DNA of 34,584 bases from Oceanospirillum multiglobuliferum (GTDB lineage: Bacteria > Pseudomonadota > Gammaproteobacteria > Pseudomonadales > Halomonadaceae): positions 1 to 34,584 of the forward strand of contig NZ_FUXG01000029.1 in assembly GCF_900167095.1 (NCBI RefSeq), written 5' to 3'. Shown here one piece after another: positions 1-9,008 of this stretch. The stretch's first letter is position 1; every line of letters starts with the position of its first letter. A model generated the notes under the pieces. The model ran no database searches. It saw only the letters and a program-made list of their open reading frames with translations, and was not told the origin of the DNA. The position numbers were made by a program, and so were the translations under genes.

Positions 1-110
1 GGCCGAAGGACTGTCGGTTCCTGCCAATGGAGGCTTGCGTAAATCCGGCCACGCGCCGGTTGCTGCCTGAGAAGTTGGAAGCCTCGCCCGAAAGGGCGGG
101 GAGCAGTCAC
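1..110 (+). mobile_element. Right end of an IS200/IS605-family (TnpB) element
   Basis: The window opens inside an insertion sequence. A TnpB-like C-terminal tail is followed by a strong hairpin (82-89 CCTCGCCC pairing with 94-101 GGGCGGGG across a GAAA loop) and then AGCAGTCAC. A TnpB tail, a GC-rich hairpin and an end in ...TCAC is the usual right-end layout of IS605/IS1341-type elements, which transpose as single strands and have no terminal inverted repeats. Immediately after it, GGDEF-protein sequence resumes in an open frame. The exact last base of the element is inferred (near 110). Confidence 0.7.
2..70 (+). CDS. tnpB: TnpB-like protein, C-terminal tail only (5' end outside window)
   Basis: The last 22 codons of a gene that enters from the left, ending in TGA at 68-70. 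The tail reads AEGLSVPANGGLRKSGH and onward, the proline/glycine/lysine-rich style seen after the catalytic domain of IS605 OrfB/TnpB proteins. TnpB is an RNA-guided nuclease that promotes retention of the element. No catalytic residues fall inside the window, so the call rests on the tail plus the element-end hairpin just downstream. Confidence 0.6.
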   Translation, partial: AEGLSVPANGGLRKSGHAPVAA

Positions 111-598
111 AGAAAGAGCTTCGCTTACAAGCCAATACCGACACCTTGACAGGTCTTTCCAATCGACGGGCATTTTTTGAAGAGTCCCGCCATCGCCTAC
201 AACAAGGTTCGCAAACCTTGGCACTTATCGACTTAGATTTTTTTAAACAGGTCAACGACCGATTTGGGCATGATGTGGGTGATCATGTTTTGATTCAAAT
301 CTCACAACTGCTCTCGGAGCACTTTGAGCCAGAAGCCTTGGTGGCACGTTTGGGCGGAGAGGAGTTCGCTTTGATGTCTATTGCCTCAGAGTTTGAGTTG
401 GCGCAACGGCTACAAGCGTTAAATAAAGTGCTAACCACCCAACCTCTATCAATATCAGAACAGCAGATCTATATCAGCCTCAGCGCTGGCGTGGTCACAG
501 TGCAAACAGAAGAGGGATTGAATGATGCGATTATCGCAGCAGATACTTTCCTTTATAAAGCCAAGGACAATGGCCGTTGTCAGGTACGTTGTGCATAA
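111..598 (+). pseudogene. Diguanylate cyclase GGDEF domain, 5'-truncated by an insertion sequence
   Basis: The frame is open from before 111 and reads KELRLQANTDTLTGLSNRR, the coiled linker and opening signature of a GGDEF domain, so the TTG at 146 is not a natural start. The active-site loop is intact as RLGGEEF, preceded by LIDLDFFKQVND, which carries the metal-binding aspartate. No RxxD inhibitory site is present at the expected place before the loop (EPEA instead). GGDEF domains make cyclic di-GMP from two GTP. Whatever sensor or membrane part preceded it has been cut off by the IS605-type element ending near 110. It may be silent, or transcribed from the element. Confidence 0.8.
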
Positions 599-655
599 CA
601 ATACGGACTTTATCGGTCGGTAAGGGCGTATTCTTATACCTATCGGAGAGACAAA

Positions 656-1135
656 ATGGACATACCAAAGCACTCCCAGCTATATGAATACGCCCAAGGG
701 GCTTATTTTGCAGATAGTTTCTCGCGCGACATTCCTTATCGGCAGCAAACGGCGCTTGATATCTACCTTGAAATTGCCAAACAAACCCCCGCTTGGGTGG
801 CATTCCTGATGAACATGAGAAACCGAATTGCCGCTAAGCTTGGCTTAAAGCATTTGGGACGATTTCAAGATGTGGCGCCTGGTCATTATCAGACAGGTGA
901 TCGAATTGGGATTTTTACTTTGGTGAGCAACAGTGAGGCAGAGGTTGTGCTAGAGGATCGAGACCAACACCTTGATGTGCGAGTCTCTTTTCTCATTGAG
1001 GCCAAAGGGGAGACAGCAACCGTACATGCCACAACAGTGGTAAAGGTACATAACCGATTGGGGCGGCTGTATATGTGGGTGGTGGCTCCTATTCATAAAC
1101 GAATTGTGCCAAGCTCGTTGAAAGCCCTCTCTTAA
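656..1135 (+). CDS. DUF2867 family protein
   Basis: A 159-residue protein recognised as DUF2867, a small single-domain family with no settled function. Visible pattern: an N-terminal block with DSFSRDIP, a central TGDRIGIFTLVSNSEAEVVLEDRDQHLDVRVSF-type beta-rich segment (about 82-113), then a strand with TVHATTVVKVHNRLGRLYMWVV, ending with a basic IHKRIVPSSLKAL tail. There is no signal peptide. The ATG at 656 follows a GGAGA ribosome site about 8 bases upstream. It stands alone between the broken GGDEF gene and a terminator shared with ahpF. Family assignment is from pattern memory. Confidence 0.75.
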   Translation: MDIPKHSQLYEYAQGAYFADSFSRDIPYRQQTALDIYLEIAKQTPAWVAFLMNMRNRIAAKLGLKHLGRFQDVAPGHYQTGDRIGIFTLVSNSEAEVVLEDRDQHLDVRVSFLIEAKGETATVHATTVVKVHNRLGRLYMWVVAPIHKRIVPSSLKALS

Positions 1136-1160
1136 AACCTGCTAGGTACTTAATACACCA

Positions 1161-1187
1161 AAAGCCAGCCCGCTATGGACTGGCTTT
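1161..1187. terminator. Likely bidirectional terminator between DUF2867 gene and ahpF
   Basis: AAAGCCAG (1161-1168) pairs perfectly with CTGGCTTT (1180-1187) across an 11-base loop. It lies between two convergent genes. On the minus strand the stem is followed by TTTTGG, so it serves ahpF at least as well as the plus-strand gene. Confidence 0.6.
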
Positions 1188-1196
1188 GATCTCAGA

Positions 1197-2789
1197 CTAA
1201 GCCGCAACGGCCTTTTCATTGACTGGCACTGGCGTGCGAATCAGGTAATCGAATGCGCCCAGTGCGGCATTGGCGCCATCACCCATTGCGATAATGATCT
1301 GCTTGAAGGGGGAATCGGTGACATCCCCTGCGGCAAAAATACCCGCCACATTGGTTTCGCCTTTCGCGCCCGTCACGATCTCGCCCCGTGGATTTAAGGC
1401 GAGAGTGTCACGCACAAACTCCGTATTGGGCACTAAACCAATCTGCACAAAAATCCCCGCCAGTTCGACCTGATGCACTTCACCGTTACGGCGGTCGGTA
1501 TACGCAAGGCCGATCACTTTTTCGCCATCGCCCAACACTTCGGTGGTTTGGGCTTCGGTAATGATCTCAATATTGGCCATTGAGCGCGCTTTTCTCAGCA
1601 GCACTTCATCGGCACGCAAGGTATCGCTGAACTCCAACACAGTGACATGTTGCACGATACCCGCCAGATCAATAGCCGCCTCAATGCCGGAATTGCCGCC
1701 GCCAATCACCGCCACTTTTTTGCCTTTAAACAGTGGGCCGTCGCAGTGAGGGCAGTAGGCGACGCCTTTGCCACGGTAGGCTTGCTCACCGGGTACGTTC
1801 ATCTCGCGCCAGCGCGCGCCTGTTGCCAGCAAGACCGAGCGACTTTTCAGCACCGCGCCATTGGCGAGTGTGACCTCAATTAAACCACCGACTTCATGGG
1901 CGGGGGTAATGGCGCTCACCGATTGATGGGGCATCAGGTCAACATCGTAATCCCGCACATGTTCCTCTAAGTGTGCCACCAGTTTTGGCCCTTCGGTGGC
2001 CTTGACCGAGATAAAGTTTTCAATACCGACCGTATCTTGCACTTGGCCACCAAAACGACTGGCGACCAGTCCGGTATTAATGCCTTTACGCGCCGCATAG
2101 ATAGCGGCTGAGGCACCCGCTGGCCCACCGCCCACCACCAACATATCAAAAGCGGGCTTTTGGTTAAGCTTGGCGGCTTGGGCGTCATCATCGTTTTGAT
2201 CCAGCTTGGCCAAAAGCTCAGCCAGACTAGAGCGCCCTTGGCTAAACACTTCGCCATTGAGATAAACCGATGGCACCGCCATGATGTTGCGACGGCTGAC
2301 CTCTTCAGGAAACAGCGCGCCGTCGATCATCACATGTTCAATATTCGGGTTCAGCAAGGCCATCATGTTCAAGGCTTGCACCACGTCTGGGCAGTTGTGG
2401 CAGCTGAGCGAGATATAAGTTTCAAAGCGCAGACTGCCTTTCAGATTTTTAATCTGCTCAATCACCTCGGCTTCAAGCTTCATCGGGTGGCCACCGCTGT
2501 GCAGCAACGCCAACACCAACGAGGTGAACTCATGTCCTAGGGGCACGCCTGCAAACTGAACTTGTCGACCAGTGGCAACGCTTTTCACAATCAGGCTGGG
2601 TTGGCGTTCCTGTTCTGTAGCCGCTTGCTCTTGCCAACTGACCTGATCTGACAAGGCCGCGATCTGTTCCGCTAAAGTACGAATCTCTTCAGCTTTAGCG
2701 CTGTTGTCTGATAGCGTGATCAACTCAACAGGGCTTTTCAAATTCTGTAAGTAAGTGCGCAGTTGTTGCAGCAGGGTATCGTTTAACAT
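1197..2789 (-). CDS. ahpF: Alkyl hydroperoxide reductase subunit F (NADH:peroxiredoxin reductase)
   Basis: A flavoprotein that passes electrons from NADH to AhpC. The chosen start (ATG at 2787-2789) has AGGAG seven bases upstream and gives 530 residues, close to the usual ~520; the frame is open 31 codons further up but that part is not family-like. An N-terminal double-thioredoxin domain carries the redox pair C130-C133 (CHNCPD). An FAD motif [10 protein letters not shown] follows, then the second redox pair C346-C349 (CPHCDG) and an NADH motif [10 protein letters not shown]. It lies 79 bases downstream of ahpC on the same strand, with a hairpin in the gap, and is surely co-transcribed with it. 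Confidence 0.97.
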   Translation of the reverse strand: MLNDTLLQQLRTYLQNLKSPVELITLSDNSAKAEEIRTLAEQIAALSDQVSWQEQAATEQERQPSLIVKSVATGRQVQFAGVPLGHEFTSLVLALLHSGGHPMKLEAEVIEQIKNLKGSLRFETYISLSCHNCPDVVQALNMMALLNPNIEHVMIDGALFPEEVSRRNIMAVPSVYLNGEVFSQGRSSLAELLAKLDQNDDDAQAAKLNQKPAFDMLVVGGGPAGASAAIYAARKGINTGLVASRFGGQVQDTVGIENFISVKATEGPKLVAHLEEHVRDYDVDLMPHQSVSAITPAHEVGGLIEVTLANGAVLKSRSVLLATGARWREMNVPGEQAYRGKGVAYCPHCDGPLFKGKKVAVIGGGNSGIEAAIDLAGIVQHVTVLEFSDTLRADEVLLRKARSMANIEIITEAQTTEVLGDGEKVIGLAYTDRRNGEVHQVELAGIFVQIGLVPNTEFVRDTLALNPRGEIVTGAKGETNVAGIFAAGDVTDSPFKQIIIAMGDGANAALGAFDYLIRTPVPVNEKAVAA

Positions 2790-2831
2790 GATCAAACTCC
2801 TGTGAGAGAAAACCGTATCAGGGGGCGTTGC

Positions 2832-2854
2832 CACCTGCGGCTTAGCCGCAGGTG
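2832..2854 (-). promoter_or_regulatory. Intergenic hairpin between ahpC and ahpF
   Basis: A perfect 10-bp stem, CACCTGCGGC with GCCGCAGGTG, across a 3-base loop. No T-run follows on the minus strand, so it is probably not a full terminator. It could be a partial attenuator or an RNA-stability element that keeps ahpF below ahpC. Confidence 0.55.
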
Positions 2855-2868
2855 TGGATTGAGCAGGC

Positions 2869-3432
2869 TTAGATTTTGCCAATCAGATCCAAAGATGGCG
2901 CCAATGTTGCCTCGCCTTCTTTCCATTTTGCTGGGCAAACTTCACCGGGATGTGCTGCGACATACTGCGCCGCTTTCACTTTGCGCATCAGCTCAGACGC
3001 ATCACGACCAATCCCTTCTGCGGTGATCTCAACCGCTTGAATCACGCCTTGTGGATCAATCACGAAGGTTGCGCGGTCGGCTAAGCCTTGGCCTTCACGC
3101 ATCACGCCAAAGTTATTGGTCACTGTACCCGTTGGGTCGCCAATCATCGGGTACTCAATTTTTCCGATGGTATCAGAGCTGTCGTGCCACGCTTTGTGCG
3201 TGAAGTGGGTGTCCGTTGAAACCGAGTACACTTCTACGCCCATTTTCTGGAATTCAGCGTAATGGTCGGCTAAATCTCCCAGCTCTGTTGGACATACAAA
3301 AGTGAAGTCTGCTGGGTAGAAGAACACAATCGACCACTGACCTTTTAGGTTTTCCTCTGTCACCGTCACAAACTGACCTTTGTGGAACGCTGCTGCGGTA
3401 AAAGCCTGTACAGTTGAGTTAACGCTTGCCAT
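2869..3432 (-). CDS. ahpC: Alkyl hydroperoxide reductase subunit C (peroxiredoxin)
   Basis: A typical 2-Cys peroxiredoxin of 187 residues, the usual length. It reduces hydrogen peroxide, organic peroxides and peroxynitrite in the cytosol and is recycled by AhpF. The peroxidatic cysteine is C47 in [12 protein letters not shown] and the resolving cysteine C166 in GEVCPAKW. The start at 3432 is supported by AGGAG upstream. It is first in the ahpC-ahpF operon, and the region in front holds an OxyR-like palindrome, so peroxide induction is expected. Confidence 0.97.
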   Translation of the reverse strand: MASVNSTVQAFTAAAFHKGQFVTVTEENLKGQWSIVFFYPADFTFVCPTELGDLADHYAEFQKMGVEVYSVSTDTHFTHKAWHDSSDTIGKIEYPMIGDPTGTVTNNFGVMREGQGLADRATFVIDPQGVIQAVEITAEGIGRDASELMRKVKAAQYVAAHPGEVCPAKWKEGEATLAPSLDLIGKI

Positions 3433-3543
3433 GATAAAAACTCCTAAACGCTTGGGATCATTCGCCCTTGTGGTGGGCTTTTCGTTGAGAACAGCTGTAG
3501 TTTAGGGAGAGCGTTAGGATTGGTATAATTGATTGTAGTGATC

Positions 3544-3570
3544 ATATTGATAGGTAAAGACTATCAATAT
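3544..3570 (-). promoter_or_regulatory. OxyR-like operator upstream of ahpC
   Basis: A perfect 10-bp inverted repeat, ATATTGATAG and CTATCAATAT, with a 7-base spacer. Its core GATAGGTAAAGACTATC (3549-3565) agrees with the E. coli OxyR core GATAGGTTNAACCTATC at 13 of 16 defined positions. It lies about 115 bases before the ahpC ATG. A possible minus-strand -10 (TATACC, 3522-3527) is about 25 bases from the palindrome. OxyR as the binder is inference; no oxyR gene is in the window. Confidence 0.6.
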
Positions 3571-3603
3571 TTGTACAAAATTTGAGTGGGCAGGATCGAT
3601 CGC

Positions 3604-4818
3604 TCAGATCAAATAAGCGCTAAACAATTGCTGTTTGCCCTTCATTTTAATCTGCCGTTGTAAGGTTAACTCATCTTCGCCATAGGCCAAAAACACAGGT
3701 TCTGAGACCAATAGCTCACCGCCTTTGGCATTGTCACACAGGCGTTTGGCCGTATTAACCGTATCGCCAATAATGTCGTAGCTGCGTAGTTTTTCACCAC
3801 CTATTAAGCCTTCAACCAGTTCACCATAATGCACGCCACACCCTGCACTTAGGTCATAGGGTTTTAGGATATTCTGTACGGCTTGTTGCATCTGTTTGGC
3901 CGCAAGCACTGCGGTTTCTGGATCGGCAAACACCGCCATTATTTCATCGCCTGTGTGCTTTACCTTGATCGCTTTAAACTGATCACAAATCGGCTCTGCG
4001 GCGGTAAAGCATTGATTCAGCATAGAGACGACCTGCTCAGGTGACTGCCGTTCTGACCAAGCTGTAAAGCCACGCACATCCATAAACAGCACCGCCCGCT
4101 GTTTACGGCTTAAGCCTAACACTTGATTGTTGGAAACCGCTTGATCCAGCAAATCGCGGCCTAATAGCCACTCAGAGTAAATACGCAGTTGGGCAGCGGT
4201 TTCCTGCAAGGTCTCCAGATAACGCTGTGCCGACCAATAACCAAGCCCCACCACTAAGCCTAATAAGCCAATTACTATAGAAACAAACTGATGGCTTTCG
4301 TCCTCTAAAAACAACTCGATGGAGTTAATAAAGGGTTTCTCGTGCCATTCAAAAATGGCATACATAACCAATAGAATAGAGGTGCGTGCTAGGTGTTCGG
4401 CCAGTAAAACGTACACCCTTATGATTTTAGGTAGGTAAAGTTGAATCTGTTGCAAGCTGCCCACAATCAGCGCAAATACCCAGTAGGCTTGATGATGAGG
4501 TGCCTCCCAAAACTCGGCACCATCTAGCGATACTTCAATCAAGCTATACACAGCGGGGCCAACTAGGTTGCCGATAAAAGGCATCGGCTTACCAATAAAC
4601 TGTCGATGGCCGAGCCAGGCCGCTTGTAAAAAACAAGCTAACAGCATGATGTAAAAGTCTGGCTCAAGAACGTAGTTAGCCGCCCCCACTAACAACATCT
4701 CTAAAATGATGTTCGCCAGTGGAAAGTGGATACTATTGGAGAGTAACTCCAGCACCACCGCTTGCGTTTGCTTACCTTTGATGCGCTGTTCTACGGTAAA
4801 CAGACCTAAGTTATCCAT
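3604..4818 (-). CDS. Membrane-anchored class III adenylate cyclase
   Basis: About 404 residues from the ATG at 4818; a GTG at 4836 would add six residues but has no ribosome site. The N-terminal ~200 residues hold about six hydrophobic segments (for example LANIILEMLLVGAANYVL and FVSIVIGLLGLVVGLGYW). A short linker follows, then a class III cyclase domain from about residue 240. Metal-binding aspartates lie in LFMDVRGFTAW and KHTGDEIMAVF. The lysine in VKHTGDE and aspartate in YDIIGDTVN match adenine selection. The transition-state Asn and Arg are in VNTAKRL. All key residues are present, so cAMP production is the likely activity. It ends with a small C-terminal strand block and has no operon partner. 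Confidence 0.85.
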   Translation of the reverse strand: MDNLGLFTVEQRIKGKQTQAVVLELLSNSIHFPLANIILEMLLVGAANYVLEPDFYIMLLACFLQAAWLGHRQFIGKPMPFIGNLVGPAVYSLIEVSLDGAEFWEAPHHQAYWVFALIVGSLQQIQLYLPKIIRVYVLLAEHLARTSILLVMYAIFEWHEKPFINSIELFLEDESHQFVSIVIGLLGLVVGLGYWSAQRYLETLQETAAQLRIYSEWLLGRDLLDQAVSNNQVLGLSRKQRAVLFMDVRGFTAWSERQSPEQVVSMLNQCFTAAEPICDQFKAIKVKHTGDEIMAVFADPETAVLAAKQMQQAVQNILKPYDLSAGCGVHYGELVEGLIGGEKLRSYDIIGDTVNTAKRLCDNAKGGELLVSEPVFLAYGEDELTLQRQIKMKGKQQLFSAYLI

Positions 4819-4888
4819 TTCTTTGTACCCGTTCACGGTTGTGATGTCGAAGTGGCATCACAATAACCCAGTCGAGCTTAAAACAAGC

Positions 4889-6178
4889 TTAAGCCAGATG
4901 TACTTGTGCACTGTCCGGCAAACCATCACGCTCACCTAAGGCTTGGCGTAATAGCTGCTTTTTAATCAATGGGCTATTGTTAACCATGTTCATGCCCAGA
5001 TTACGCACCCAACGTAGGGGTAGGGGCACCGGGCCGTATAGGCGTTTGAAGGCTTCCATTAAGGCCATCATTTTCAGGTTATCAGGCATACGACGACGCT
5101 GATATTTTTGCAGGGTTTGACCTATGCCCAGCGGTTGCTGACGTTGCCAAGCCTGAGTTAAAACTTCAACAAGAGTAGCCGCATCCAGCAAACCTAAATT
5201 GACCCCTTGCCCTGCCAATGGGTGAATGGTGTGAGCTGCATCTCCCGCTAACACTAAGCTGTTGTGCCAATATTGTTTAGCGTGGCGCTGGCGAAGTGGA
5301 AAGCTAAAGCGCGGGTCGCAGGCTAATACTTTGCCTAAGCGATGTTCAAAGGCCAGTCCCAATTCTGCACAAAACTCACTTTCATTCAGTGCCATTAGGC
5401 GCTCTGCTTCCTCTTCGGTCGCTGACCAGACAATTGAGCAGTAATGATCATCGCCCTGTTGAGTAATCGGCAATAACGCCAAAGGCCCAGTAGGCATAAA
5501 GCGCTGCCAAGCGGTACCTTGATGTGAGTTTTCAAGCTGAATAGTGGTGACGATGGCATTATGGCCATAGTCCCATTCACGGGTTTCAAAGTTGCCCCAC
5601 TCCCGTAGTTTTGAGCGAGCGCCATCGGTGGCAACAAGCAGTTGGGCGCTAAGTTGACGACCATCGGCCAGTAATACGCTGCGCTGCGTGCCTAAGCCTT
5701 GTGATGCCGCTTCGGTAATGCCCAAAAGCTGTACTCCGCGCAACAGTTGCACGTTGGCGTAGGTTGCCATCTTGTTAAGTAGCGCGGTTAATGTGACGCT
5801 ATTTTCGACGATATGGCCGATGTTTTCGGCAAACAGATCATCACAACTGAACTCAATATGCCCTGTACCATCTGCTTCCCAAACTTTCATCTTTTGGTAA
5901 GGCGTGACTCTCAACAGCGGCATCTGCGCCCAAACGCCCAAATGTTCTAAAAAAGTACGCGAGGCTTCAGTTAGCGCACTCACTCTAGGGTCAACCTTTT
6001 CGGCCTGCCAAACAGGCGCGTGCTCAGACTGTTCCAGCACCGCAATCTGCATACCTGTTGGAGCCAAACCACAAGCAATGGCCGCACCCACCATGCCGCC
6101 GCCCACAATAATGAGGTCATAGTGAGTTTGGTCAGAGTGCATGGGTTCAGAGTTCACTGAGTGTTGCTGTGATGCCAT
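4889..6178 (-). CDS. ubiI: FAD-dependent ubiquinone-pathway hydroxylase (UbiI/VisC type)
   Basis: A flavin monooxygenase of the UbiH/UbiF/UbiI family. UbiI performs the C5 hydroxylation of the ubiquinone ring under aerobic conditions. The start is placed at the ATG ending at 6178 (GAGG six bases upstream), giving 429 residues; an upstream in-frame TTG is less likely. The FAD dinucleotide fold is VGGGMVGAAIACGL near the N-terminus. The second FAD motif is LAGDAAHTIHPLAGQGVNLGLLDA, and the family's DPRVSALTEASRTFLEHLG segment is present. It follows ubiH by 64 bases in the conserved ygfB-pepP-ubiH-ubiI order, which is why UbiI is preferred over UbiF. Confidence 0.85.
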   Translation of the reverse strand: MASQQHSVNSEPMHSDQTHYDLIIVGGGMVGAAIACGLAPTGMQIAVLEQSEHAPVWQAEKVDPRVSALTEASRTFLEHLGVWAQMPLLRVTPYQKMKVWEADGTGHIEFSCDDLFAENIGHIVENSVTLTALLNKMATYANVQLLRGVQLLGITEAASQGLGTQRSVLLADGRQLSAQLLVATDGARSKLREWGNFETREWDYGHNAIVTTIQLENSHQGTAWQRFMPTGPLALLPITQQGDDHYCSIVWSATEEEAERLMALNESEFCAELGLAFEHRLGKVLACDPRFSFPLRQRHAKQYWHNSLVLAGDAAHTIHPLAGQGVNLGLLDAATLVEVLTQAWQRQQPLGIGQTLQKYQRRRMPDNLKMMALMEAFKRLYGPVPLPLRWVRNLGMNMVNNSPLIKKQLLRQALGERDGLPDSAQVHLA

Positions 6179-6242
6179 GTTGTGCCTCGTGTTCAATCAT
6201 TAAGCGAAAAGCGTTCAAAAACTAAATTATCGACTGAGCAGG

Positions 6243-7571
6243 CTAAGTCGGCTGACTTGCAGATGTTCTCGGATCAACAGGCACTGACGATGCCAACTGT
6301 ACAGGCTGTAAGCGTACCGCTTGCCCACCAATGCCCATCGCCTGACGGGCAAACCAGCGCTTGGCAGGTGTTAAACGATCCAACAACATTAGACCTCCTG
6401 CCCGCAGATGACCCAGCACAGGATTGTGGTTGGCAAATAGGCGAATCAGGCCATCACTGAAACCAATCACACTGTCTTGATCGGCTTGTCGGCCTGCCAA
6501 ATAACCCTGCAAAACTGCTAAATCACCCAATGGTTGATGTGCCAAGGCGGCTTTATTCAGCGTGTCGGCTAAGTCGGCCACGCCCCGTAAAGCTAGGTTA
6601 TAGCCCTGACCTGCAACGGGGTGCATATAGTGCGCGGCATTACCCAATACCACTAAGCCGGGGCGAATCTGCTCAGTGGCACGCACTAAGGTCAACGGAT
6701 ATTGATAACGCTGCCCCACTTTCTCAACCGCACCAAGACGATAACCAAATAGCTTGTGCAAACGTTGTGCAAATTCGGCATCGGTTAGAGCCATTACCGT
6801 TTCAATTTCATCGGTCGGTACAGTCCAGACAAGGGCGATATCTTTAGGCGCAGTCAGCGGCAGCCATGCCATTGGGCCAGAGGGTGTGAAGCGCTCGAAA
6901 GCTTCATTCTGATGGGGCTGGCTTAAGGTCAGGTTACACACTAACGCATTTTGTTCATAAGGCTGCTGGCGGTCGACAATCTGTAACTGCTGCTTCAGAT
7001 TAGATTGTCCACCGTCGGCCAATACCACCAGTTTGGCAGCAATTTGACGTGATAGCCCTTGTGAATCGTTTAGATGCAAAAGATGTTCTCCTGCACCAAC
7101 ATCCATACGTTCTACGGTGAAGGGGCAAAACCAAAACAGATGCTGCGCCTGCTGTACTGCTTGCAGCAAAACCCGCCCAAGCCATTGATTAGGTGCAACA
7201 TAACCCAATGCATCCACATGATGATCTTGGGCATTTAAACGGGTTGCCCCTAAGTGGCCTTGGTCTGAGACATGAATTTTCTTAATTGGAGCGGCATGAG
7301 GCGCCAACTGTGACCATAAGCCCAATTGATCATAAATTTGTTTGGTGCCCCAAGACAACGCAGTAGAGCGTGCATCATAACTGGGCTGAAAGCTTTCAGG
7401 CGTTTCGCCTTCGGTGATTTCAGGCATCGGCACCGCCTCAATCACCGCAATAGACCATTGATGTTGACGAGCAAAACCTTCCAGCGCACAGGCTAAACTG
7501 GCACCCACTAAACCTCCGCCTATAATGGCGATATCAAATTGTTCTAGATTGTCGTGGGTTGCAGTGCTCAT
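6243..7571 (-). CDS. ubiH: 2-octaprenyl-6-methoxyphenol hydroxylase
   Basis: A flavin monooxygenase for another ring hydroxylation in aerobic ubiquinone synthesis (C1 position). 442 residues, somewhat longer than the usual ~390-400. The N-terminal FAD fold is IIGGGLVGASLACAL. A middle YVAPNQWLGRVLLQAV segment is typical of UbiH. The C-terminal FAD motif is VVLGNAAHYMHPVAGQGYNL, where UbiI-type proteins have GDAAH. The C-terminal tail past about residue 400 is variable. It is 31 bases downstream of pepP in one minus-strand operon. The only ribosome site before the ATG is a weak GAGAG. Confidence 0.9.
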   Translation of the reverse strand: MSTATHDNLEQFDIAIIGGGLVGASLACALEGFARQHQWSIAVIEAVPMPEITEGETPESFQPSYDARSTALSWGTKQIYDQLGLWSQLAPHAAPIKKIHVSDQGHLGATRLNAQDHHVDALGYVAPNQWLGRVLLQAVQQAQHLFWFCPFTVERMDVGAGEHLLHLNDSQGLSRQIAAKLVVLADGGQSNLKQQLQIVDRQQPYEQNALVCNLTLSQPHQNEAFERFTPSGPMAWLPLTAPKDIALVWTVPTDEIETVMALTDAEFAQRLHKLFGYRLGAVEKVGQRYQYPLTLVRATEQIRPGLVVLGNAAHYMHPVAGQGYNLALRGVADLADTLNKAALAHQPLGDLAVLQGYLAGRQADQDSVIGFSDGLIRLFANHNPVLGHLRAGGLMLLDRLTPAKRWFARQAMGIGGQAVRLQPVQLASSVPVDPRTSASQPT

Positions 7572-7602
7572 AACGGGCAGGCTCTCTTTTTAACGGTTTT
7601 AA

Positions 7603-8952
7603 TCAACCAATATTTAACATTAGTGCTTCGATATCCGCGATGGTTTTAGGCACTGAAGCCGTGATCACTTCGGCACCCGTAGCGGTAACGATAACATCAT
7701 CTTCAATACGAATGCCGATACCACGCCAGCGGGCTTCAACGCTTTCATCATCCGGTGCGATATACAGCCCCGGCTCAATGGTTAATACCATGCCTTCTGC
7801 CAATGGCCGCGATTGACCATTGATTTTGTAACGCCCTGCATCATGCACATCTAACCCTAACCAATGGCTTGTGCCGTGCATATAAAAACGACGATAAGCC
7901 TCTGTGGCAATCAGGGTTTCTAATTCACCTTGCAGCAACCCTAAGTCAAGAAGGCCTTGTGTCAAAACCTGTACCGCAGCACGATGCGGCGCATGACAAT
8001 CTAAACCTGGTTTAACTTGTTCAATGGCGGCCAGTTGCGCGTCTAATACCACTTGATACAGCTTGGCCTGCTCTGAGCTGAAGCGCCCGCTGACCGGAAA
8101 GGTTCGCGTAATATCAGCGGCATAGTTGTGTAGTTCACAACCCGCATCAATTAACACTAAGTCACCTTTCTTTAACGGCTGATCGTTCTCGACATAGTGC
8201 AATACACACGCATTGTCGCCACCACCAACGATGGTGTTATACGCGACAGAGCGGCTGCCCGATTGCATAAACTGATATAAAAACTCAGCTTCTAGCTGAT
8301 ACTCCATCATATCAGGCCGACACACACGCATCGCATGGCAATGCGCTTGAGCCGAAATTTCTGCCGCTTGGCGCATGATGTCTTGCTCTGCTGCACTTTT
8401 AAATAAGCGCATCTCATGTAACAGCGGCAGCAGATTATGCTGTTGTTCTGGCGCAACAGCCCCTTGTCGAGCTTTTTGCCGCACCTGTTGACACCATTGG
8501 TTCACTCGCTGGCTAAGCGCATTATCCCCTGCCATGGGGTAGTACAGATGCTCCACACCGTCTAACAGCTTCGGCAACTGGGCATCAAGTTGATCAAGAG
8601 TAAACGCCTGATCAATACCGTACTCCTCTTGCGCTTGCGCTTGGCCGATGCGATAACCCGTCCAGATCTCTTGGGCGCGGTCTTTAGGCAGCGAAAACAA
8701 GGTGCTCTGCAAGCAGGGCGCTTTGTCTGCTTCAAGGACACGGTAACTCAGCACTAGCCAAGCGTCTGGCTCAGGAAACCCTGTTAAGTAATAGAAATCG
8801 CTGTTCTGTCGAAAACGATAATCTGCATCATGATTGCGATAACAGGTTTCTGCCGCAGGAATCACAACGAGGCTGTTTTCCGGCAACTGTTCTACCAACG
8901 CGAGACGGCGTTGATGATACTCGGCTTGGCTTATGGGCTTGTTGCTTTTCAT
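7603..8952 (-). CDS. pepP: Xaa-Pro aminopeptidase (aminopeptidase P)
   Basis: A cytosolic metallopeptidase releasing N-terminal residues that precede proline. The start at 8952 has AGGA eight bases upstream and gives 449 residues, close to E. coli PepP (441). The N-terminal domain begins ISQAEYHQRRLAL and includes FRQNSDFYYLTGFPEPDAW. The C-terminal pita-bread domain shows the dinuclear metal ligands: aspartates in LIDAGCELHNYAADITRTFP, a histidine in MHGTSHWLGLDVHD, and glutamates in TIEPGLYI and GIRIEDDV. It sits between ygfB and ubiH, as in E. coli. Confidence 0.95.
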   Translation of the reverse strand: MKSNKPISQAEYHQRRLALVEQLPENSLVVIPAAETCYRNHDADYRFRQNSDFYYLTGFPEPDAWLVLSYRVLEADKAPCLQSTLFSLPKDRAQEIWTGYRIGQAQAQEEYGIDQAFTLDQLDAQLPKLLDGVEHLYYPMAGDNALSQRVNQWCQQVRQKARQGAVAPEQQHNLLPLLHEMRLFKSAAEQDIMRQAAEISAQAHCHAMRVCRPDMMEYQLEAEFLYQFMQSGSRSVAYNTIVGGGDNACVLHYVENDQPLKKGDLVLIDAGCELHNYAADITRTFPVSGRFSSEQAKLYQVVLDAQLAAIEQVKPGLDCHAPHRAAVQVLTQGLLDLGLLQGELETLIATEAYRRFYMHGTSHWLGLDVHDAGRYKINGQSRPLAEGMVLTIEPGLYIAPDDESVEARWRGIGIRIEDDVIVTATGAEVITASVPKTIADIEALMLNIG

Positions 8953-9008
8953 CAACAGAATCCTAACTCTCATGCAAACAAAAGGGGTAACCGAAACCTA
9001 CGCAAAGC

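Noticed and set aside
1270-2540. Several plus-strand frames of 60-126 codons opposite ahpF
   Set aside because: Antisense shadows of a fully recognisable AhpF with intact motifs.
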